The position numbers and the translations under genes are program-made. Shown here in pieces: positions 32,301 through 36,896 of a stretch of DNA of 36,896 nt (position 1 is the first letter of the stretch; each line of letters starts with the position of its first letter). This DNA is from a virus, in IMG/VR virus record IMGVR_UViG_3300020394_000244, positions 1 through 36,896 of that record. The stretch is one strand, 5' to 3'. The notes below the pieces were generated by a model. That model saw nothing but the letters and a program-made list of their open reading frames with translations, made no database searches and was not told the origin of the DNA.

Positions 32301-33469
32301 TATTTAACAATCTTAGAACTAACATGACAATTAAGGAGTTCCCAGAAGCGCCACTTACATACAAAGCATGTGTTACAAATTCAATAGGTGCTGGTGCAGC
32401 TGGTTCAACATTTACTGATATTCTACCAGTGGTTAGAACACCTACTGTACAAGAATGTGCTGTTTACTCTGCATCAAATGAGTATGCATTTTCTAACAGT
32501 GGTCAATTTGAATCTAAGAGTTACCGACATAGGTATACTTTAAATACTACTATCGAAGATTTAAGTCCTGTTGTACCGACATATCGTAATGCTGCTATAC
32601 TTAGACAGTATGATATTAACAATGATAGTACAAATGAAACAACAAATAACGGTAACGCGACTTCTAAATTTATCTCAAGGAGAGTTCGTCTTGCTGATGG
32701 ACAAGAAGCAGAAGATGTAAGACTTTCAGTTGCTTTAAGACAACCAGCTGGTTCGGAATTTAAGATTTACTTCAAAGGACAATCTCAAGAGGATGACGGA
32801 GATTTCTATGAAGATTTGCCTTGGATAGAAATGGAACTTGATGATACCAATCCAAAAGGTATCGCAATGTCACAGAGTCAGTTCATTGATTTTAACTTTA
32901 AGTTACCAAGTACTGCTCTTGACGCTAATGGAGTATTTACTCAAAGTACTAAGAGGGTTGCTAGTTTAAGTATTGGTACTGCTGGAAGTGGTATCTCCAA
33001 CACAAGTGATGTAGAATTTTTCTTCACTGGTGGTGGAACACCGACCAGAGTCCCCGCTCTAAAAGCAACCGCATTATCCGCTGGTGGTATCGCAACCATA
33101 GAAATTGTAGACCCAGGCCGCGGATACACAACCGCACCAACAGTTAAAGTATTTAGAGACCATGAAGTAAGTAAATTTTATGCAACAAATACAATTGTTG
33201 GTAATGCTGGTAACATATATCAGGCGACAGTCGCTGGTACATCTGGTGCTTCGTCTGCTTCTTCTGCACCTACACATGGTAGTGGAACTGCAACGGATGG
33301 AACGATTACATGGACTTACCTTGGAACGCGACCAGTTGTAACTGCTACTGTACAGGATGTAGAATTTAAACGATTTAAGTATTTCTCAAGTAAGTTAGTA
33401 ATGCTTTCATCAAATACTTCTGTAATTCCAGAAGCAAAACAATTGAGGATTATCGCCCTACAGGCGTAA
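26354..33469 (+). CDS. giant baseplate/tail-fibre-network structural protein (DUF4815-type N terminus)
   Basis: 2371 residues, the largest gene here. The N terminus (LNVTPYYNDFSAAKKFNRVV, FKPGVAVQARELTQLQDYLL) is the DUF4815-type start of large structural proteins in marine T4-like phages. Recognisable stretches: two GTxx-P-H-x-SG modules at ~residues 280-330 and ~400-445, DAIDFRPRVKQ, a helical part with IEKRIDRLEYYLALSLMEM, MKPNTRIYFYFDDVRQDE followed by C1403-C1404-P-C1406, ADGQEAEDVRLSVAL, GSGYS and GRGYT modules near 1815 and 2250, and a third GTSG-x-P-T-H module at ~2280-2325. Place after gp8 corresponds to gp9/gp10 of T4, so it probably builds the outer baseplate and fibre attachment. 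No protease or enzyme motif was seen. Confidence 0.75.
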   Translation: MAIDLNVTPYYNDFSAAKKFNRVVFKPGVAVQARELTQLQDYLLNTFKEFGDFVFKDGATVRGGAGYPVLVPFIKINDTDSSSAAVSNDTLASYVGDTVTGSTTGIKAVIKDVRTGSDGDAVEKKTLYINYTKGNELESGTIESSIRFEAGETLTVTSTNSDRNGDTFVVDNNTDINSFTKNFYGYAIDFVIEEGIIYAQGKFISHDTQTLRLDPFNVNVNYFVGVTVKETIVDSDDDTSLLDPATGAYNYNAPGADRTKVDTVITKVPYGKDYENSKGYELGEFISNGDNIYEVITAGTTSASGTGPNHTTGNATDGSVVFKYFEMPTGFTTLYKIKKGKIEKKYNSDLQELAELGKALAIEKKESDGDYVVEPFTIKIVEHLKTVKGVSFNTSTNTNYSLGQFVNHLGKLYEVTIAGTSVFGSPPTHTSGDVLSGTVKFGYRGSSYRIDNEGYNFSTDATDPGDANFLMAIVSPGVAYADGFRREFYKNTPVKVRKGTSSETKEARDVTLGYGNYFNVKELCGTFDIENGAICNIGYYGSIGSQTGAAAVTDGTFGGHASLGTTIGTCRVRALKRASGTVGTGAAQYRLFVYDVRIKDGDLKDARTIQFPNSTDSGFADIILEDTSGDGTKDHALLHGTEYNKMVYQAPWQSTKTLAAAGGGSYDTQYYYTEEFNVTVSAAGTFSISTSALGSEVIFPYTDSAFTDAIANNKIYMVCKTSGVTNFGGGAISGSSEGRVIDLASLNNNGIASGGVSNGQTMEFDLGTPSGAFDAYLQVEVKVVDAVPVPKSLNVGRYVKIDTRDNVGGATGPWPLGLVDVKEIEAVYVSADLNNYLDDSDKPIDYKKEFILDNGQNENFYGHGKIVKKQQSSLVTQNRLITVKLSHFTANYGGSNGTYFAKDSYPVDDTGATGIYTFEIPKFVSKKLGVFNLRDAIDFRPRVKQTAVSATTLAAATENPYPTEDFDLPANGIQFPTPNSSFTTDVEYYLPRIDKLVISKSGDMKIVEGISAIPARAPAMEDAMQIAEIQVPPFPSLSPGLAERYGAELNAVFHRLAGQHRRYTMQDIGAIEKRIDRLEYYLALSLMEMQAKDQVILDSNGNDRFKNGIYVNAFDGDLLSDLTDPSYAASYDSSRKRLGPNFDDYQVDLKLNPNHNSSGWVRQGSSITRPYILEAGVENRFATKVRNCVGELQFNYDGDMDLYPRSDNGATFKTQQQKQTITLSNAGAVAAQINQVNASKNVVGFETQVEMGQFNQENKTVTPGSRTVENESITFDVGGDASGTIAGDVSQSITTLNGGARNGWFEQTGPGSVSGNISGTVSGSAEATTTMEVQDIVQSTTSIIQTAEAGPSTSERHGMGNFVRDVSLLPNMRGNRIGVRVSRMKPNTRIYFYFDDVRQDERCCPCDPGGFDALIPEWKASGSRTGHIFLRSRLNAAPLGGVEDPTKNYLFSAAAPADMGSPIVTDQNGDAAFVYWLPRGNDGSSESAGLPTFAVGTRRMRVTDDPTDRFNFVTTQAENIYSAFAMQVFKQKIDLIYEQHTMVLGTTKGETKVEKKGEVVTDIDIQPGTMTVNTDLDASLDITNPSFVNHPPRFRGDPIAQTFGIGDAPNGAFVKKIRVFFRDRPGQSANVSNSATDTGQGITMEIRKVLNGFPTNTILAGGRKFLKASEVKTTADISGGAQTNYAFTEQYATDFEFDEPIYVAPNEEYAFVLMPQRNDPNYNVWCSKLGENKIGTNERVTSEETTIDGMLFTSSNNRAWSPHQTEDIKYTAFFEQFTLGSGTVEFVNDDLEFITASDYLNGRPIDGQDVHTFKVGIAGGGSGYSVGDIITLNNVLKSVATAASSNKLSGSGIKLKVTSVNSGVVDGVEIYDAGIGFRIQAASDSPAIVDPDTTGQLSVAPTGGSGATFTLKIKHGQIDEIDPRTEKMEIVYDKLTIEAAHNDSDRFFAVGDVVGTGDLVTADAEQGFNRNTSFKIASIYNKVFNNLRTNMTIKEFPEAPLTYKACVTNSIGAGAAGSTFTDILPVVRTPTVQECAVYSASNEYAFSNSGQFESKSYRHRYTLNTTIEDLSPVVPTYRNAAILRQYDINNDSTNETTNNGNATSKFISRRVRLADGQEAEDVRLSVALRQPAGSEFKIYFKGQSQEDDGDFYEDLPWIEMELDDTNPKGIAMSQSQFIDFNFKLPSTALDANGVFTQSTKRVASLSIGTAGSGISNTSDVEFFFTGGGTPTRVPALKATALSAGGIATIEIVDPGRGYTTAPTVKVFRDHEVSKFYATNTIVGNAGNIYQATVAGTSGASSASSAPTHGSGTATDGTITWTYLGTRPVVTATVQDVEFKRFKYFSSKLVMLSSNTSVIPEAKQLRIIALQA

Positions 33470-33475
33470 TAAATA
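33468..33475 (+). promoter_or_regulatory. late-promoter-like AATAAATAG four bases before the 33480 gene
   Basis: AATAAATA overlaps the stop codon of the giant gene and is followed by GAAT and ATG 33480. No Shine-Dalgarno is present. Predicted start falls within about one base of the ATG. Confidence 0.55.
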
Positions 33476-33479
33476 GAAT

Positions 33480-33704
33480 ATGGCGAGTAAATACCAAGTA
33501 TCGAGTTTAGAGTTTAATAGAGACCCAGAGTCGAGTGCTTTAGTAAGTGTAGATAACAATGGTCTATATGCTTACAAAAGGAGAAAATTTCTTGCCAATC
33601 AGAGGGCTAATGAAATATCTGAAATGTCAGATGATATAAATAGTCTTAAACAAGATTTCCAAGAAATCAAAGAATTGTTAACAACATTGATAAATAAAAG
33701 ATAG
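33480..33704 (+). CDS. small coiled-coil structural protein
   Basis: 74 residues: a basic N-terminal half with YKRRKFLANQRANEIS and a C-terminal helix with heptads (DDINSLKQDFQEIKELLTTLI) that should form a coiled coil. Small proteins of this kind follow the large fibre-network proteins in marine T4-like phages, but I know no function. It has no Shine-Dalgarno and a late-promoter octamer only four bases before the ATG. Its coding sequence contains another late promoter (33635-33642) reading into the fibre gene. Confidence 0.65.
   Translation: MASKYQVSSLEFNRDPESSALVSVDNNGLYAYKRRKFLANQRANEISEMSDDINSLKQDFQEIKELLTTLINKR
33635..33642 (+). promoter_or_regulatory. late promoter TATAAATAGTC for the fibre genes
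   Basis: Exact TATAAATA followed by GTC, inside the small gene, 71 bases before the ATG at 33714, which has a GGGAAGAGA ribosome-binding site. Confidence 0.62.
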
Positions 33705-33713
33705 GGAAGAGAC

Positions 33714-34559
33714 ATGTCAACTATAACACTAAGAGCATCTAAGGGTTCACCCCTCACTAACACTGAGGTGGATACTAACTTTAGTAACCTCAACAACGAC
33801 AAGTATGAGTCGGGTAATAATGTGTCAGTTGGTACTCTTACTGCGAGTGGCAATGTTACTTTTGGCATCGCTGCCACGGTATCCGCTGCTGGTAGTACAC
33901 AGGGTACTGCAACCGCATTAACCAAAACATACAACATTATATCTACCGCATCTGCTAACCAAGGAGTAGTACTCCCTTCTGCCGCTGCTGGTCTAGTAAT
34001 CAACCTCTACAATGTAAGTGGTAATACTATTAAAGTATATCCCGCTTCTACAGAAACCATCGATGGTGGTTCTGCAAACGCACCAATCGAAGTAGTAACT
34101 TCAAACGGTGCTGAGTTGGTTGGTGTTAGTACTGGTGGGTGGAGACAAGTAGGTTCTGGTGGAAGTAACATCGCTAGTTTAACAGTAAACGATTCCGCAG
34201 AATTGCTAGGTTCGTTGAAATATGGAGTTACTGCTTCAGTTTCAACTGCTGGTTCTGGACAAGGAGATGCAACTGCTTTAACTGAAACAATCAATGTGAT
34301 TGGAACAGTTGGTGGTAGTTCACAAGGAGTGGTTTTACCAACCGCTGCTGCTGGACTTCATGTAGTTGTCGCTAATATCACTACAACTGATTGCAACTTA
34401 TATCCTGCTACATCGGATACTATTGAAAGTGGTTCTGCAAACGCCGCTGTAACGCTGCCTGCAAAAACTACTATTACTTTAACATGTCAAGACGCGACTA
34501 ATTGGGTGAAACACAGGGGACTTGCAGTCTACAATTCATCTGGTTCGTTGCTAAACTAA
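33714..34559 (+). CDS. tail-fibre-like protein with a duplicated beta domain
   Basis: 281 residues. The N terminus STITLRASKGSPLTNTEVDT, NFSNLNNDKYESG is the leader common to fibre-type proteins of marine phages (a short attachment domain). Two similar domains follow: residues ~55-135 and ~172-260 share G-x-GxATALTxTxNxI, SxQGVVLPxAAAGLxxxxxN, YPAxxxTIxxGSANAxxxV. The similarity at both ends of the repeat indicates an internal duplication. No enzymatic motif was seen. It is in the fibre region downstream of the giant baseplate protein, so it is likely a distal baseplate or fibre component that contacts the host. Confidence 0.7.
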   Translation: MSTITLRASKGSPLTNTEVDTNFSNLNNDKYESGNNVSVGTLTASGNVTFGIAATVSAAGSTQGTATALTKTYNIISTASANQGVVLPSAAAGLVINLYNVSGNTIKVYPASTETIDGGSANAPIEVVTSNGAELVGVSTGGWRQVGSGGSNIASLTVNDSAELLGSLKYGVTASVSTAGSGQGDATALTETINVIGTVGGSSQGVVLPTAAAGLHVVVANITTTDCNLYPATSDTIESGSANAAVTLPAKTTITLTCQDATNWVKHRGLAVYNSSGSLLN

Positions 34560-34570
34560 GGAGAAATTGA

Positions 34571-35545
34571 ATGGCAGGGCCAGTCACACTAAAAGCAGGA
34601 TCATACCCGGCGCCCGTTGGGGGACTACAAGGTCTCAGAGAGTTATCAGCTACTGAGATTAAAGACCAAGTAGCTGGTGTTATCACGGCAAAGTTTGCTG
34701 CTGATACAGATGGTTCTGGTACTGCTGAGTTAAATGTTGTCACTGGTGGTTCAGCTGGTGGTGATGAAATCGGAACATTTACAAACAGAGAGAGAACTGA
34801 TTCTGTAGGTACTCACCCTTCTGGTGGAAGTACTACTGATACTGTTTACAGATTTAATCAACCAACTGCTTCTGTAAGTGAGTCTGGACAAATTAATCCT
34901 CTTAGATGGACAGGAACCGCTTTAGAGACTGCCACAGATACAGAATTAGATACTGAAGTATTAGACTTAGTTATAACTGCGATGGCTGCCGAAGACGCGA
35001 ACACAGTCGGACAATATAAAATTGGTACATCTTCACCTTCTGGTGGAACATGGACTTCAAGGTACACAATCACAGAAACACAAGTTGACGGAACAGATGT
35101 TGCATACTATCTCTATCAAAAAACCGCACCAACTACAAATGCTGGAACAGATTCAAACATACTATTAAAAGTTGGTGACGAAGGTCAACCAAACGAAATG
35201 TCAACCGCAAACTTGCAGACAATGGTGCCTGCATTTAGAAACAGAATTATTGCTGGTGGAGTAGGAACATATCTACTTCAAACTGGTTCACCATCTGCCA
35301 CTGGAACATGGGTACAGATGGGGTCAACGATGACTGACCAATTAAAAGATGTGTCATCACAGAACTATGCTGGAGACTACACAGGGTCATATACTGGGTA
35401 CTATGACCGATTCTTTGCTGGATTCTTAAATGGTGCATACGCTGGTTCATACTCTGGTACATATACTGGATACTATGCTGGTAACACCGTACAATCATCG
35501 AGTTCTACGCAAGAAACAAAACAGTTGTTCATTAGAACCGCTTAA
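34571..35545 (+). CDS. tail-fibre-like protein with Tyr-Gly repeats at the C terminus
   Basis: 324 residues. N terminus MAGPVTLKAGSYPAPVGGLQ, then a Thr/Ser/Gly-rich beta region. The C-terminal ~70 residues contain tandem YxG units (YAGDYTGSYTGYY; YAGSYSGTYTGYYAG), a glycine/tyrosine repeat common near the tips of fibre proteins in marine T4-like phages, likely to form an extended adhesin surface. Good AAGGAG ribosome-binding site and 11 bases from the previous gene, so cotranscribed. The receptor cannot be inferred. Confidence 0.7.
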   Translation: MAGPVTLKAGSYPAPVGGLQGLRELSATEIKDQVAGVITAKFAADTDGSGTAELNVVTGGSAGGDEIGTFTNRERTDSVGTHPSGGSTTDTVYRFNQPTASVSESGQINPLRWTGTALETATDTELDTEVLDLVITAMAAEDANTVGQYKIGTSSPSGGTWTSRYTITETQVDGTDVAYYLYQKTAPTTNAGTDSNILLKVGDEGQPNEMSTANLQTMVPAFRNRIIAGGVGTYLLQTGSPSATGTWVQMGSTMTDQLKDVSSQNYAGDYTGSYTGYYDRFFAGFLNGAYAGSYSGTYTGYYAGNTVQSSSSTQETKQLFIRTA

Positions 35546-35548
35546 GAC

Positions 35549-35578
35549 TTGACATATATAGTGGGGTAGGTGTACAAT
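35549..35578 (+). promoter_or_regulatory. sigma70-type promoter before the 35610 gene
   Basis: TTGACA (35549-35554), an 18-base spacer and TACAAT (35573-35578). Start expected near 35585. The -10 box is located in the loop of a GGGTAGG/CCTACCC hairpin (35564-35588). Confidence 0.72.
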
Positions 35579-35588
35579 AAGCCTACCC
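35564..35588 (+). terminator. hairpin after the fibre genes, weak terminator candidate
   Basis: GGGTAGG (35564-35570) pairs with CCTACCC (35582-35588) around an 11-base loop that contains the promoter -10 box. It is followed by ATTTAATC, not a T-run, so it is at best a weak terminator. It could be a regulatory hairpin. Confidence 0.35.
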
Positions 35589-35609
35589 ATTTAATCATGA
35601 GGAAATATT

Positions 35610-36122
35610 ATGACCGAAGAAAAGGCGAAATATCGCAACCCCCGATGGATAGATAAAGAAAACCGATCGCTATTCTGCGAGATTTTGGTTGGGCAAAGTT
35701 ATCGTCCAGCACAAATTAATGTTGGTAATATCGAAGAAGGTCTTGTTAACGAAGACTTTAATGCCATCATGGAAATCTTCACCGAAGAAGAAATCGATAC
35801 AAATACTGAGGCACACAAAGATGTTGTCATAGAACAAGAAGAGAAAGATGCTGAACAACGCGAGGTTCACAGGAACAGAGTGATGCAAGAAGCATTGTTC
35901 AATATGAAACTAGAAGCTTTTGAAATTCCTGCCATCAAGAACTCAGAAGACAAACGAATCAAAAAACTAATTCGTAAAGCAAAAACTCAATTGGAAGTAC
36001 AGGCATGGGTAACCACATTACTTCAAGCAGAAGCATTGTATGCCACTCCAAATATGTTTAAACCAGACGGTACACATCCAGAGTTTGCTCCAGATATACC
36101 AGAACCCCCAACGGAACCGTAA
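35610..36122 (+). CDS. acidic protein of unknown function
   Basis: 170 residues, starting MTEEKAKYRNPRWIDKENRS. The middle (residues ~50-95) is highly acidic and predicted helical, followed by a basic helix (KRIKKLIRKAKTQLEVQAW) and a Pro-rich tail (DIPEPPTEP). No recognised domain. It has a consensus-type sigma70 promoter and TGAGGAA ribosome-binding site and is coupled to the glycosyltransferase by TAATG. It follows the fibre genes, so it could be a virion or assembly protein, but early-type promoter argues for a non-structural role. Confidence 0.65.
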   Translation: MTEEKAKYRNPRWIDKENRSLFCEILVGQSYRPAQINVGNIEEGLVNEDFNAIMEIFTEEEIDTNTEAHKDVVIEQEEKDAEQREVHRNRVMQEALFNMKLEAFEIPAIKNSEDKRIKKLIRKAKTQLEVQAWVTTLLQAEALYATPNMFKPDGTHPEFAPDIPEPPTEP

Positions 36123-36826
36123 TGAACGGATATCTTTATGTCGCATCTCGTGATGAAAGATATCTAAAAGCTGCTGTCCAATCCGCTGAATCATTATTAG
36201 ACTTTCATCCTAAAGCAAAGATTACACTTTTTACAGAAGAAAGGTGGGATGGAACATATGACAGAAAACTTTTTGATAATATCATTTATTGTGATGACCA
36301 TGTGAGGGCAAAACTCTGGGCATTATCCAGAACACCATACGACAAGACAATGTATATAGATTGTGACACCTATATTCAACACGAAGATATAAAAAAAGTC
36401 TTTACTTTTCTAGGAAAAGATGATATAATATTCACGCGAAACAGACCGTACAATGCAAAGATAACTAAACTAAGCGATACTGAAGAGATGATATATCATT
36501 GTGGTATCTTTGTATATAAGAAGAAACCGATTGTGATGGATTTGATGGCGGATTGGTTTCAACAATACTGTGACCAGATTAGACCAGAATATGACCCATC
36601 GCCATATCCTAGAGAAGTATGTAAGTGGGATACATTTAGTATGTGGTATCTCTTAGAGAAAAAGTATAAAGATAAAATTAAAGTTGGAGACTTCCCATGG
36701 CCAGATGCTAGATGGAACTTTTGCATGGGACAACGACCAGAAGAGTTGGCGGGAATGCCTATTATCATAACACACTATACTTTGAATAGAGTATATAAAG
36801 AACAAGAATCCTTTCAGTTAAGATGA
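36122..36826 (+). CDS. glycosyltransferase-like protein (GT-A, family 8-type)
   Basis: 234 residues. It has the GT-A pattern of glycogenin/GT8-type transferases: an N-terminal beta-alpha unit with AVQSAESLLDFHP, KLWALSRTPYDKTMYIDCDTYI with the metal-binding DxD at D80-C-D82, an acceptor-side segment with MIYHCGIFVYKK, and a late DARWNF stretch and HYT. Enzymes of this type transfer sugars from nucleotide-sugars to protein or glycan acceptors. Acceptor unknown; it may modify virion proteins or host surface glycans. TAATG overlap with the previous gene indicates coupled translation, and its TGA overlaps the ATG of the next gene. Confidence 0.78.
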   Translation: MNGYLYVASRDERYLKAAVQSAESLLDFHPKAKITLFTEERWDGTYDRKLFDNIIYCDDHVRAKLWALSRTPYDKTMYIDCDTYIQHEDIKKVFTFLGKDDIIFTRNRPYNAKITKLSDTEEMIYHCGIFVYKKKPIVMDLMADWFQQYCDQIRPEYDPSPYPREVCKWDTFSMWYLLEKKYKDKIKVGDFPWPDARWNFCMGQRPEELAGMPIIITHYTLNRVYKEQESFQLR

Positions 36827-36896
36827 AAACAATAAAATTAGTAAATCCAGAGTTAATAGAAATCCTCGACAAATGGATGGACTTCTATAATGAAAA
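36823..36896 (+). CDS. start of a gene truncated by the window edge
   Basis: ATG 36823 overlaps the stop of the glycosyltransferase (ATGA) and opens a frame with no stop to the window end: MKTIKLVNPELIEILDKWMD and a few more residues. Too short to identify; it probably belongs to the same operon. Confidence 0.5.
   Translation, partial: MKTIKLVNPELIEILDKWMDFYNE

Noticed and set aside
1-36896. CRISPR arrays, insertion sequences, integrase or attachment sites
   Set aside because: No regularly spaced repeats, transposase or integrase motifs, or flanking duplications were seen.

Overview
The window is about 37 kb of a low-GC genome of a T4-like contractile-tailed phage, most likely a marine one. 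The diagnostic genes are T4-type replication and late-transcription proteins (gp33, gp59, gp32), a nearly complete T4-type baseplate set (gp4, gp54-like, two gp26-like proteins, a tape-measure candidate, gp48, gp53, a gp27-like hub, gp5, gp25, a PAAR tip, gp6, gp7-like, gp8), phoH, and sequences that match the T4 late promoter TATAAATA. A circularly permuted (two-piece) tmRNA gene whose tag ends in YALAA suggests an alphaproteobacterial host. This is inference, since cyanobacteria also have two-piece tmRNAs.

Layout. 1-1130: end of phoH and a PD-(D/E)XK nuclease. 1126-1426: permuted tmRNA behind its own sigma70-type promoter. 1450-3046: a 36-residue membrane peptide, a SleB-type cell-wall hydrolase (probable endolysin) and a nucleotide-sugar epimerase/dehydratase. 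3021-5004: gp33, gp59, a small charged protein and gp32, in the same order as T4. 5058-6581: a radical SAM protein. 6564-11668 (minus strand): gp4, a structural protein, a gp54-like protein, two gp26 paralogues, a short ORF reached by a likely -1 frameshift, and the tape-measure candidate. 11721-33469 (plus strand): gp48, gp53, hub, gp5, a helical protein, gp25, PAAR, gp6, a 1264-residue gp7-like protein, a small structural protein, gp8 and a 2371-residue giant structural protein. 33480-35545: tail-fibre-type proteins. 35610-36896: an unknown protein, a glycosyltransferase and a truncated gene.

Expression logic. Four host-type sigma70 promoters, two of them exact TTGACA-17-TATAAT, precede the nuclease, the tmRNA, gene 32 and the 35610 gene. 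The virion genes carry TATAAATA late promoters, often extended to TATAAATAGTC. Late promoters lie either tens of bases upstream of a gene with a good Shine-Dalgarno, or 4-6 bases upstream of an ATG that has none. The second group would make leaderless late mRNAs.

The main points for follow-up are the phage-borne permuted tmRNA, the T TTT TTC slippery site at the end of the second gp26 gene that opens a 63-codon extension, the predicted leaderless late transcripts, and sequence modules shared between neighbouring baseplate proteins. All calls come from reading the sequence and from memory of the families; no search was run.
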